From: Candidatus Puniceispirillum sp.
GTDB taxonomy: Bacteria > Pseudomonadota > Alphaproteobacteria > Caedimonadales > UBA1908
NCBI GenBank assembly: GCA_013822015.1
Contig: PNJU01000012.1
Span: 1 to 64,000, forward strand
Length of the DNA stretch: 64,000 nucleotides
Direction: 5' to 3'
Below the pieces are notes generated by a model that did not search any database, was not told the DNA's origin, and was given only the letters and a program-made list of their open reading frames with translations. The translations under genes were made by a program, and so were the position numbers. Below, piece after piece: positions 1 through 7,718 of this stretch (position 1 is its first letter; each line of letters begins with the position of its first letter).

Positions 1-1
1 C

Positions 2-1171
2 GTCTTTGAGAAAAACCCTGCCCTTGTGGATCACATGAAGTCGCTCTCAGCCTACATTGATGAGATGCAGCCCGAGGACGCAGCCAAGATTGGCATTCGC
101 ATCCTTTATTTCGCCGAGGTCGTCACACGTGATTACCTTTTTGCCATTGAACTGTGTAAGAAGTTTAAGACGCTCCTCGACTCTGGCGCTGTCTCAGACC
201 CCTTTGTCATCGGCGCCTTCTACAATTGGTACGGGGACACCGTGCTTATTAACGGCAGCGTTGACAAATCCATCGACGCCTTCAAGCGCGCTTACGAGGC
301 CTTGAAAAGGGCGGACCCGGAGGAATCTAGGCATGAACTTATTTTGCTTCTGTCAGACCATCTTGGCTTTTTCCATCACTGGAAGGGTGACCTCGTGGCG
401 GTAGAAGGTTATCTAAATGAGGCCAAAGCCCTTTATGCAGGCCAGGACAACCTACTCCTTGCGGCGGCTCTTGAGGAACTCGACGTCGTGCTGAAGCAAG
501 ACAAGGGGCAGTTTGAAGAAACCCTTCCCATACTAGACAATCTGACTGCTGCCTTAGAAAAGGATCCTGCTGTCAACAAGGTGGGCGGGCATTTTGTGAA
601 GTCCCTTAAGGCCTGCTCCCTTCTCAAGCTTGCCCAGCTTAAAAGCATCAATGGCCAAAAAGATGAGGCAAAGGCTCTGCGCGAAAAAGCCTATGCAGTC
701 GCCCAGGACGCTTACCAGCACGCACGTGCAAGCGCTGATGGGCACGAGAACCACGAGATTGTGGGCCGTGTCCTTGTCTACTTGTCCCAAGCGCAAAGCG
801 CCCTTGGCATGTATAAGGAGGCTGAAAAGTCCGCCCTTCAAGCCATCAAGAACCTTGATGATGATCTCGTGAAAACCCACGTCATTCGACGCCAAGGTGT
901 GGCACACATGGCTTTGGGTGATGCGTACATGGGGCAGAAAAAGTACGACGCCGCCTTTAAGGAATATAAAGAGGCCGAGGATATTTTTACGGAGATTTCC
1001 TCCCACAAAGCCTTTGATGATATGAGCGAGGTGTGGGCCCGTCTCGTGGACAACGCCATTGTGCGCGGTGACGCCAATACAGCGCGCCGGTGCTTGAGCG
1101 CTCACAAGGAAACTTTTGACGGCCTTCACCCACGCTACATCGTGATGGCCGCCAAGGTGGCCAGCGTATAA
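2..1171 (+). CDS. TPR-repeat protein, C-terminal part (5' end outside window)
   Basis: The reading frame is open from the first complete codon of the window, so the start lies upstream and this is a 3' fragment. The protein is almost wholly helical, with repeated TPR-like units such as LSQAQSALGMYKEAEKSALQ and HMALGDAYMGQKKYDAAFKEYKEAE. It aligns along its length with the product of the gene pair at 1303-3594, whose N-terminal half is an NB-ARC-type NTPase. The missing 5' part therefore probably encodes the same NTPase. The last 54 or so residues are almost identical to the paralogue. A matching hairpin terminator follows. Function is unknown; a protein-protein interaction or effector role is inference. 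Confidence 0.8.
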   Translation, partial: VFEKNPALVDHMKSLSAYIDEMQPEDAAKIGIRILYFAEVVTRDYLFAIELCKKFKTLLDSGAVSDPFVIGAFYNWYGDTVLINGSVDKSIDAFKRAYEALKRADPEESRHELILLLSDHLGFFHHWKGDLVAVEGYLNEAKALYAGQDNLLLAAALEELDVVLKQDKGQFEETLPILDNLTAALEKDPAVNKVGGHFVKSLKACSLLKLAQLKSINGQKDEAKALREKAYAVAQDAYQHARASADGHENHEIVGRVLVYLSQAQSALGMYKEAEKSALQAIKNLDDDLVKTHVIRRQGVAHMALGDAYMGQKKYDAAFKEYKEAEDIFTEISSHKAFDDMSEVWARLVDNAIVRGDANTARRCLSAHKETFDGLHPRYIVMAAKVASV

Positions 1172-1187
1172 AGGCTTGAACACTCTC

Positions 1188-1232
1188 AAAAAGCACGCAG
1201 GCTATAAGTGGGCCTGTGTGCTTTTTATTTTT
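1188..1232 (+). terminator. Rho-independent terminator after first TPR gene
   Basis: The arm AAAAAGCACGCAGGC and the arm GCCTGTGTGCTTTTT form a stem of about 14 bp with a short loop, and the 3' side runs into a T-rich tail. A closely similar hairpin follows the paralogous gene at 3609-3655, so terminator and gene look duplicated together. Confidence 0.8.
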
Positions 1233-1302
1233 CTTATGTGCTTGAAGAGGAAGCGGGATATTTGATAAAGAGATACTCAATTATAAAACAGGGTTTCTTC
1301 AC

Positions 1303-2535
1303 ATGGCGCGTTTCTGTCTCCTTTTCTCTACCCTCTTTTGGGCAAGCGCTGTGCACGCAAAAACACACCAACAAGTTCTTTGGAACGTGCCCATCTCCCA
1401 CACCTCTTTTTGGGGTAGAAAAGCACAACTTATTGAGCTAGAACAAAAATTGACAAAGGGTCCTGTGGTGGTCACGGGGCTTTCTGGTATCGGCAAGTCA
1501 CGCCTTGCCTTTACTTATGCCAAAAAACATGCACACACGTACAAGCTCGTTTGGGTTTTTGATGCGTCACAAGGGATGGACAAACAAATGATTGATTTTG
1601 CAAATAAACTTTATGCGTCTCAAAATAAAGGTAAGATGGGCTCTTTTGCCAGAGCAGAAGAAGCGAGTCACTACGCAAAGACTTTACTGCGTACCTGCGC
1701 CTTCTCCTGGCTTCTGATTTTTGACGGCGCTGCGAGTTTTGCAAAAGTAGAAGAAACCATACCTGAAACTTTTCAGACCAAAGATAAGCACGTTTTGGTC
1801 TCCTCTTTGTCAGATAAAGGTGCGAGCGGGGTCTTGCGTTTAGAGGCCCTTTCCGATGCTGAAGCCCATGAATTTTTGAAGCACTACCTGAAGGACGCCA
1901 GCGACGGCGACATTAAGCATTTGGCCACGGTGCTCGCCAATCACCCCTTGGCCATGGTGCAAGCCGCCAACTATATCAATGCGACCCCCGGCATGGATGT
2001 GGACGCCTATATTGCCTTTTTTACAAAGAGCAAAAAGGAATACTGGGCGTCAGAATCCAAGGCGCTTCAAGGACAGTCACTTCTATTTACAGCGATCAAG
2101 ATGTCCATTGATAAGTTGAAAGAGGCCAGCCCCAAAGATTATATGGCCCTTGTCGCTTTGTGCATGCTCAATACCCACGAGATCGATCGCCCCATGATTG
2201 GTAAGATTTACGCTCAACTTACCCAAGGAGATATGGCTGGCTTTGGTAAGATCATGGATGTGGCCCTCATTTCCAAATCTGATACAAATACCTACGCCGT
2301 CCACGATTATGTGCGCGATGTGGTTTTAGCCACAGCCGATCGCGCGACACTCAAAGAAGCTGCCACCCTTGACGCACGTATTTTTCTGTCCCTTCTGCCT
2401 GAAAAGATCGAGGACTGTGTGGGCGTTTTTGAGAAAGATCCGGCCCTTGTCGGGCACCTCAAGGGGCTCATGTCCCACATGGATCTTATGCAAAAGAATG
2501 ACGCCTTTGCCGTGGGCGTGAGGCTTTTCTATTAA
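1303..2535 (+). CDS. Exported NB-ARC-type STAND NTPase, cut short by in-frame TAA
   Basis: The N-terminus looks like a Sec signal peptide (hydrophobic residues 4-17, likely cleavage after AVHA at 19). A STAND/NB-ARC module follows: P-loop GLSGIGKS at about 59-66, Walker B-like WLLIFDGA, a GLPL-like NHPLA segment and an MHD-like VHD in YAVHDYVRDVV. These are the hallmarks of nucleotide switch proteins that regulate a C-terminal repeat sensor. Translation stops at TAA 2533-2535, but the downstream TPR gene continues in the same frame. Against the upstream paralogue the stop replaces a single Phe codon. This is probably the 5' half of one gene of about 763 codons broken by a point mutation. A signal peptide on a STAND NTPase is unusual. 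Confidence 0.75.
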   Translation: MARFCLLFSTLFWASAVHAKTHQQVLWNVPISHTSFWGRKAQLIELEQKLTKGPVVVTGLSGIGKSRLAFTYAKKHAHTYKLVWVFDASQGMDKQMIDFANKLYASQNKGKMGSFARAEEASHYAKTLLRTCAFSWLLIFDGAASFAKVEETIPETFQTKDKHVLVSSLSDKGASGVLRLEALSDAEAHEFLKHYLKDASDGDIKHLATVLANHPLAMVQAANYINATPGMDVDAYIAFFTKSKKEYWASESKALQGQSLLFTAIKMSIDKLKEASPKDYMALVALCMLNTHEIDRPMIGKIYAQLTQGDMAGFGKIMDVALISKSDTNTYAVHDYVRDVVLATADRATLKEAATLDARIFLSLLPEKIEDCVGVFEKDPALVGHLKGLMSHMDLMQKNDAFAVGVRLFY

Positions 2536-2544
2536 GGCGATGCG

Positions 2545-3594
2545 GTGATGAGAGATTACGCGAACGCCACTTTATGGGGAAATCAGCTGGAAACTCTTTT
2601 CCAATCGGGAGACATTGAAGACCCTTACCTCAAAGCCGTCTTTAAAAGCTACTATGGTGACACGCGGGTTATGACGGACGGTATCGACGTGTCTCTGGCT
2701 CAGTATCGTCAAGCAGCGCCTTTCTTTGAGCAAGTAGATCCCATAAAAGCCCGCGCTGAGCATGTGATGTTTTTAGCCAACAATTTAGGTTATTTCCTTC
2801 ACTACAAAGGTGAGATAGACGAGGCGAACCAGTGCTTGGAACGCGCCAAAGTTCTTTTGGGTGCGCAAAAGGATATTTTTCCACAGTCTGCCATTGATGA
2901 ACTTGAGATTACTTTAAACATTGATGCGGGCCGTTTCGGGCAAGCCGTGCATGTGGCTGATCGCGAACTTACAATGCTGGACACAGATCCTGTTTTCAAA
3001 AAAGTAACAGGTCATTTTGTGGAATCTTTAAAGGCGTGCGCACTGTTAAAACAAGCACAGTTTGAAGCGCTCAATAACAATGAAAAAGAGGCAAAGGCCT
3101 TGCGCGTTCAGGCGCTGAAGGTGGCAAAGGATGCCCACGAACACGCCGTTGAAAGTTCCGACGGCAGCGCCGATACGGCAGTTGTAGGGCGTACCCTCTT
3201 GTATCTCTCACAGGCTCAAAGCGCCCTCGGGCACGCAAAGGAGGCTCAAGAGAATGCGCAAAAAGCCCTTAAAATCTTTGCAGGGCATTACCCTAGCGAG
3301 ATGGCTCACCCTCGCCAGGCCGTGGCACACATAGCTTTGGGAGACGCCCTTTCAGCCCAAGGAAAGCATGAGAAGGCAAAAGACGCCTATCTCAAAGCTG
3401 AAGCCATTTTTGACGCCATCACAACAAAGAAAGCCTTTGATGATATGAGCGAGGTGTGGGCGCGCCTTGTGGACAACGCCATCGTACGCGGGGATGCCAA
3501 TACGGCGCGCCGGTGCCTTGCTGCCCACAAGGAAACTTTTGACGGCCTTCATCCACGCTATATCATGATGGCCGCTAAGGTCGCCAGCGTCTAA
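2545..3594 (+). CDS. TPR-repeat protein (3' half of interrupted STAND-TPR gene)
   Basis: It is in frame with the preceding gene and separated from it only by TAA and three codons. It contains helical TPR units over its full length and matches the fragment at 2-1171, with a nearly identical C-terminal tail. An AAGG just after the stop lies 7-10 bases before GTG 2545 and ATG 2548, so re-initiation is possible. If made separately it would lack the signal peptide of the first half. Annotators may treat 1303-3594 as one pseudogene. No substrate or partner is evident. Confidence 0.7.
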   Translation: MMRDYANATLWGNQLETLFQSGDIEDPYLKAVFKSYYGDTRVMTDGIDVSLAQYRQAAPFFEQVDPIKARAEHVMFLANNLGYFLHYKGEIDEANQCLERAKVLLGAQKDIFPQSAIDELEITLNIDAGRFGQAVHVADRELTMLDTDPVFKKVTGHFVESLKACALLKQAQFEALNNNEKEAKALRVQALKVAKDAHEHAVESSDGSADTAVVGRTLLYLSQAQSALGHAKEAQENAQKALKIFAGHYPSEMAHPRQAVAHIALGDALSAQGKHEKAKDAYLKAEAIFDAITTKKAFDDMSEVWARLVDNAIVRGDANTARRCLAAHKETFDGLHPRYIMMAAKVASV

Positions 3595-3608
3595 GCGCGC
3601 GCACTCTG

Positions 3609-3655
3609 TAAAAAAGCACGCAGGCCACACATGGGGTTGCGTGCTTTTTTGTTTT
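3609..3655 (+). terminator. Rho-independent terminator after second TPR gene
   Basis: The arms AAAAAAGCACGCA and TGCGTGCTTTTTT pair perfectly and end in a T-run. The hairpin is homologous to the one at 1188-1232. Confidence 0.85.
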
Positions 3656-3705
3656 CTGGAAACCTCTATAGTAGGACAAACAAATACCTTCACAGGAGAC
3701 AACTC

Positions 3706-4155
3706 TTGAGACGTGAACTCATTCATACACTGATGACGCAGGTTTTTGATGAGGTTGAAAAAGCCATTTCTTCCGGGAATGCTCCTTTTGCAGCTATCGT
3801 GACAGACGCGTCTTACCGCATTGTTGCGCGGGCCCATAACCGAGCCAATACCCACACGTGTGCCATTGAGCACGCTGAAATCCTGGCCATCCGTGAGGCA
3901 TGCCAGAATACGGGGCAAAAATATCTTCATGGCCACAAGATCTTCGTGAACGCCCAGTCGTGTGCCATGTGCAGCGTCGCCATCATCAAATCCGGTATTG
4001 AAGAGGTCTATTTTGGGTGCCCACCTGAAACGAGCAGCAACCCCAATCTTTATTTGTGCGCCGTCAACGAGGTGGCCGACCCCAAGCTAAGAATTACCGG
4101 TGGGCTTATGTCCGACACTTTCTTAGACCAGGTCAAACGAGGGCGCGGTGCTTAA
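3706..4155 (+). CDS. Nucleoside/cytidine-type deaminase
   Basis: Zinc-dependent deaminase of the cytidine/guanine/tRNA-adenosine deaminase superfamily, about 149 residues. The zinc site is visible as HAEILAI (His ligand plus catalytic Glu) and, downstream, SCAMC with the two Cys ligands. Most family members have PCxMC; here Pro is replaced by Ser. I chose the TTG start at 3706 because AGGAGA lies 6-7 bases upstream; a longer frame from 3631 would overlap the preceding terminator. The length and the GNAPFAAIV segment fit guanine- or nucleoside-deaminase-like proteins better than TadA, but the substrate cannot be fixed from sequence. Confidence 0.8.
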   Translation: MRRELIHTLMTQVFDEVEKAISSGNAPFAAIVTDASYRIVARAHNRANTHTCAIEHAEILAIREACQNTGQKYLHGHKIFVNAQSCAMCSVAIIKSGIEEVYFGCPPETSSNPNLYLCAVNEVADPKLRITGGLMSDTFLDQVKRGRGA

Positions 4156-4231
4156 AGCGTGCCAAATAAAAACCTGCACTTACCTTAGTACAATATAATA
4201 ATGAATCAAAACATACCGTGCACTTATCAAG

Positions 4232-4260
4232 TCATTTTAAATGAACATCATTTAAAATGA
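4232..4260. promoter_or_regulatory. 12-bp perfect inverted repeat, candidate operator
   Basis: TCATTTTAAATG (4232-4243) and CATTTAAAATGA (4249-4260) are exact reverse complements around a 5-base spacer. The repeat sits 6 bases upstream of a consensus TTGACA. There is no T-run after it, so a dimeric regulator site is more likely than a terminator. The regulator is unknown. Confidence 0.5.
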
Positions 4261-4266
4261 TAAATA

Positions 4267-4296
4267 TTGACATTTCTCCAAACAGCCTTATATAAG
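4267..4296 (+). promoter_or_regulatory. Sigma-70-type promoter of exported Cys-rich protein gene
   Basis: A perfect TTGACA at 4267-4272 is followed by TATATA at 4289-4294 (16-base spacer) or TATAAG at 4291-4296 (18-base spacer). The TTG start codon of the next gene is about 35 bases further on. Confidence 0.6.
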
Positions 4297-4329
4297 TCTT
4301 ACCCCCTGTTCACCTTGAAAGGATTAATC

Positions 4330-4932
4330 TTGAAAAAAATGTCTCTTTTGTTGTCCGCCGGCGCACTTCTCTCTTTGACCGTGAGTGGTTCCCTTTATGC
4401 CTCCTGCGCCACTGATGACGGCACTTGCTGCTGCACCCGTTCAGGTGCGAAAGAGGTCGTCACAGTAGAAACTTTCAAGGTAGATCCTTTGCAATACATG
4501 AGTGATCTTCTCAGATATTCCCACAAAGACGTCAGCGAGGATTCAGCCACTGTCCTTTTTGGGCTTTCTCACCTTGCACGCGCCATCAGCCCAAACCAAG
4601 ACCTCAACACCCGCGCGGCGATTGCACAGAGTACACTGCGACAAGAGCAGTATCTTCAAGCCACGCACCTTTTTCCAAGACTGGCACAAGTAAGCGATCG
4701 CACGTTTGCGCAATACACATCATTTGTCAAACATTTTAATCAAGCTCTGTCGGACTTTATCAATGAGGACAGCGGTCTAAAAAAACAGTATGAAAACTTC
4801 TTTTTGTGTGAGGAAGAGGAACTTGACGCTCAAAACGGCCTTTTTAACTTAGGTGGCCTCAACCCGTATACGAAAAAGTTTTTTGACCTTGTTGTGGAGC
4901 GCATGGATCCTGCGTTTGTGCATAACCTATAG
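4330..4932 (+). CDS. Exported Cys-rich hypothetical protein
   Basis: I chose the TTG start at 4330 because AAAGGA precedes it by 6 bases and a signal peptide then begins at once (MKKMSLLLSAGALLSLTVSG, likely cleavage after LYA). The mature N-terminus is Cys-rich (SCATDDGTCCCTRSG), which could give disulfides or metal binding. The rest, about 175 residues, is mostly predicted helix with no motif I recognise. A strong promoter and a perfect palindrome lie just upstream, so it looks like a singly regulated transcription unit. Function unknown. Confidence 0.65.
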   Translation: MKKMSLLLSAGALLSLTVSGSLYASCATDDGTCCCTRSGAKEVVTVETFKVDPLQYMSDLLRYSHKDVSEDSATVLFGLSHLARAISPNQDLNTRAAIAQSTLRQEQYLQATHLFPRLAQVSDRTFAQYTSFVKHFNQALSDFINEDSGLKKQYENFFLCEEEELDAQNGLFNLGGLNPYTKKFFDLVVERMDPAFVHNL

Positions 4933-4954
4933 TTTTTAAAAACGAACAACAGGA

Positions 4955-4985
4955 TGGGGTCTCGCGTGCGGGATCCCTTTTCTTT
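4955..4985 (+). terminator. Probable terminator after Cys-rich protein gene
   Basis: GGGGTC and GATCCC can pair with one G-U wobble around CTCGCGTGCGG-type loop sequence, followed by CTTTTCTTTT. The stem is short, so this is tentative. Confidence 0.4.
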
Positions 4986-5102
4986 TGCGCCAGACCGGGG
5001 GCCACATGGGGGGCCACAAGCTTTTATTGTTCTTTCCTATAAACCCTTTCATCCCCCGCGCACTTGGCCTAAAATGCGCAAAAGTGCCCCTGGATTCTTC
5101 CC

Positions 5103-5549
5103 ATGACCGTGACACAACGCTCATCCCACAACACCAAAGCGCCATCCCTTGAGCTCCCCCTGTTTGCCAGTCGTATCATGGCAGGATTTCCGTCTCCTGC
5201 CGACGACCATGTGGAGCGCACCCTTGATCTACATACCCTTCTTGTGGAGCGACCCGCCGCCACCTTCTACTTGCGCGTGGAAGGCGACTCCATGTGCGAG
5301 GCTGGGATTTTAAGCGGCGATATTGTCGTTGTGGACCGCAGCCTCACCCCCCAGGACGGTGACATCGTCATTGCGGTTTTAGACGGGGAACTCACCATCA
5401 AACGCATGGGAAAAAAAGACGGATTTGTTGCGCTTTTTCCTGAAAACAAAGCGTACGACCCCATCCTCGTCTTGCCTGACCAAGCCCTTGAGATCTGGGG
5501 CGTTGTCACGGGGTGCGTACGTCAATTTCGCCGCGCAAAGGCTCGCTGA
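5103..5549 (+). CDS. umuD: UmuD-type error-prone polymerase V autoprotease subunit
   Basis: A 148-residue S24 (LexA-like) peptidase. The predicted self-cleavage bond is Ala27-Gly28 in IMAGFP. The catalytic dyad is Ser63 in GDSM and Lys100 in TIKRM, which is the UmuD spacing. No DNA-binding domain precedes it, which separates it from LexA. After RecA-assisted cleavage UmuD' partners UmuC in translesion DNA synthesis. The gene overlaps umuC by one base (TGATG), so the two are translationally coupled. I found no alphaproteobacterial GTTC-N7-GTTC LexA box in the 170 bases upstream. Confidence 0.93.
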   Translation: MTVTQRSSHNTKAPSLELPLFASRIMAGFPSPADDHVERTLDLHTLLVERPAATFYLRVEGDSMCEAGILSGDIVVVDRSLTPQDGDIVIAVLDGELTIKRMGKKDGFVALFPENKAYDPILVLPDQALEIWGVVTGCVRQFRRAKAR

Positions 5550-6817
5550 TGCCCACCTTTGCCCTCGTGGATTGCAACAGCTTCTTTTGCGCGTGCGAGC
5601 GCGTATTTCAGCCAAAGCTGCGCACACACCCCGTCATTGTCCTCTCCAACAATGATGGGTGTGTGGTCTCACGCACCAAGGAGGCAAAGGACTTGGGCAT
5701 TCCCATGGCCGTGCCCTTTTTCAAAATTAAAGATGTGGTGCGCCGTCATGGGGTGGCTGTCTTTTCCAGCAACTATGGCCTGTACACCGACATGTCCCAC
5801 AGGGTGATGGCAACCCTGGCAGACCTTGCACCTTCCATGGAGATTTACAGCATTGATGAGGCCTTTTTGGACCTGACGGGAACAAAAGACCTGTGGGGAT
5901 ACGCCCGCCACATGGCACGCCGGGTTCTCAAAGACACAGGGATCCCCGTGTCCATTGGCCTGGGGCCCACTAAGACTCTGGCTAAGGTCGCAAATTTTGT
6001 TGCGAAAAAAGTAGGTCAAGACGGGGTTTTTGATCTGACTGACCCGGCGGTGCGCGCAAAGATCCTCCCCCTTGTGCCGTGTCATGAGGTTTGGGGGGTG
6101 GGGAGAGGCCTTACAAAAACCCTCGCAACCATGGGGATTTCATCCGCCTGGGACATCGCGCAAGCGGATCCAAAACGTCTTCGCACAACCATGGGCATTG
6201 TGGGCGAGCGCCTTTGCTTAGAGCTGCAAGGAGTGTCTTGCCTGCCCCTCGAGGATGCCCCTGCTGCACGCAAAAGTGTCATTTCTTCCCGTTCCTTTGG
6301 CTACCCTCTTCAAGACAAAGAGCTGGTGCGCAAAAGTTTGCAAGAGCATATGGGCCGCGCCTGTGAAAAGCTGCGCAAATCAGGCCTCACGGCAGGGCAT
6401 TTGACCATCTTCATTCAATCAAACCGCTTTGCGCGCACGCACCTCCCGCACACACACGCCGCCTCCCACACACGCGTCCTGGCCACCCAGCACACACCCG
6501 ATCTGGCCGGGGACGTCGATATGCTGTTGGAACGTATCTGGAGGGAAGATATTCCTTTTATCAAAGCAGGGGTCATGCTGTGTGAGCTGAAAGAGGCATC
6601 TTCTTCGCCCACAAATCTCTTTGACACAAGGGACCTTAAAAGCCAACAGCGCCTCATGACGACCATTGACCTTCTGACAAAACGCTATGGTCGGCGCACG
6701 GTTTCCTTTGCATCAACCCTCATCAAAAAAGAGGCCATTGCCACCTGGCACATGCGCAGCAATCACCACTCTCCTTGCTACACAAGACGGTGGAAAGATC
6801 TGGCCACGGTGCGTTAA
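5549..6817 (+). CDS. umuC: DNA polymerase V catalytic subunit UmuC (Y-family)
   Basis: A 422-residue Y-family polymerase, the same length as the E. coli protein. It opens with FALVDCNSFFCACERVF, carrying the first metal-binding Asp, and has the YSIDEAFLDLTG catalytic motif at about 100-110. A helix-hairpin-helix region (VWGVGRGLTKTL) and the little-finger domain follow. The start at 5549 is set by the one-base overlap with the umuD stop. It performs error-prone bypass of DNA lesions with UmuD'. It ends 11 bases before the convergent LysE gene. Confidence 0.95.
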   Translation: MPTFALVDCNSFFCACERVFQPKLRTHPVIVLSNNDGCVVSRTKEAKDLGIPMAVPFFKIKDVVRRHGVAVFSSNYGLYTDMSHRVMATLADLAPSMEIYSIDEAFLDLTGTKDLWGYARHMARRVLKDTGIPVSIGLGPTKTLAKVANFVAKKVGQDGVFDLTDPAVRAKILPLVPCHEVWGVGRGLTKTLATMGISSAWDIAQADPKRLRTTMGIVGERLCLELQGVSCLPLEDAPAARKSVISSRSFGYPLQDKELVRKSLQEHMGRACEKLRKSGLTAGHLTIFIQSNRFARTHLPHTHAASHTRVLATQHTPDLAGDVDMLLERIWREDIPFIKAGVMLCELKEASSSPTNLFDTRDLKSQQRLMTTIDLLTKRYGRRTVSFASTLIKKEAIATWHMRSNHHSPCYTRRWKDLATVR

Positions 6818-6828
6818 CTTTTTTTAGC

Positions 6829-7479
6829 CTATACCCTGGGAAAGTGCGGCCCTGAAACAGCCGCCCAAATTCCTAGTCCGATGAAGACGATGGCTGTCAC
6901 ATATCGCCCCATGGACGTCCCTTGGGTCAGGCGCTTCAAGCGCGGCGCCGCCTTTGCCGCGAGCAGCACATAAACCGTGTCTGTGGCAAGAGCTATACAC
7001 ACAAAGAGGGCAGAAAACTTCATGCTTTGGGACAAGGCGGGAGACGACGCATCAAGAAATTGAGGTAAGAAAGTCGCAAAAAAGAGAGTAGTCTTGGGGT
7101 TCAACAGCGCCACCCAAAAGCCGTCACGCAGGATACGCACCACGTCCCCTTCTGGCGCGCTCGAGGATGCTTGCAGGATGTCTTTCGGGCGTAAAGCTCG
7201 CACCCCCATGTAAACGAGATAACCCGCCCCAAGATATTTCACCACAAGAAAAGCGGTCGGTGAGATGGCAAAAATTGCTGCAAGACCCAGTGACGCCCCC
7301 ACCGCGTTGCCAAAATTGCCCAGAGCCACTCCTAAAACAGACGTCAGCCCCGCCACACGCCCTTGGTCCAGGGTTCTGGTCACAATAAATAAAACGCCAG
7401 CGCCAGGTGTCACAGCTAAGACCACACTTGCAACCAAAAAAGCCACCATCGGTGGGTCGCATACAGCACAAAAGCTCAT
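6829..7479 (-). CDS. LysE/RhtB-family amino-acid exporter
   Basis: About 216 residues with five or six hydrophobic helices. The N-terminus AFLVASVVLAVTPGAGVLFI contains the family's TPG segment, and LGVALGNFGNAVGASLG and WVALLNPKTTLFFATFLPQF are typical LysE/RhtB stretches. The substrate is probably an amino acid or a homoserine-like compound, but this family is poorly predictable. The frame is open further upstream to a TTG at 7557. I prefer the ATG at 7479 because it gives the usual family length and a TM helix near the N-terminus. Confidence 0.85.
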   Translation of the reverse strand: MSFCAVCDPPMVAFLVASVVLAVTPGAGVLFIVTRTLDQGRVAGLTSVLGVALGNFGNAVGASLGLAAIFAISPTAFLVVKYLGAGYLVYMGVRALRPKDILQASSSAPEGDVVRILRDGFWVALLNPKTTLFFATFLPQFLDASSPALSQSMKFSALFVCIALATDTVYVLLAAKAAPRLKRLTQGTSMGRYVTAIVFIGLGIWAAVSGPHFPRV

Positions 7480-7718
7480 CTTCTTTTTAACCCAACACCC
7501 TAAAAGAAAAGAGAAAAAATCCTCATAATACACTCCCAGGTCATTAGGAAGGAGCAAATTTGATCAAAAAAGCACGTGTTGTTATTTAAACACAACGCGC
7601 CATATATTTCATTTTATCAAATAACAATGGATAGCATTAACCTTTTTTTAAAAAAAACTTGATACGATAACAGTGGTAAAAACCAGTATGTCACAATAAA
7701 TAAGATAAGGCAGGGAAA

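Noticed and set aside
7580-7605. GTGTT...AACAC near-palindrome before amtB as NtrC site
   Set aside because: The arms are only 5 bp and do not match the TGCAC-N-GTGCA type NtrC consensus.
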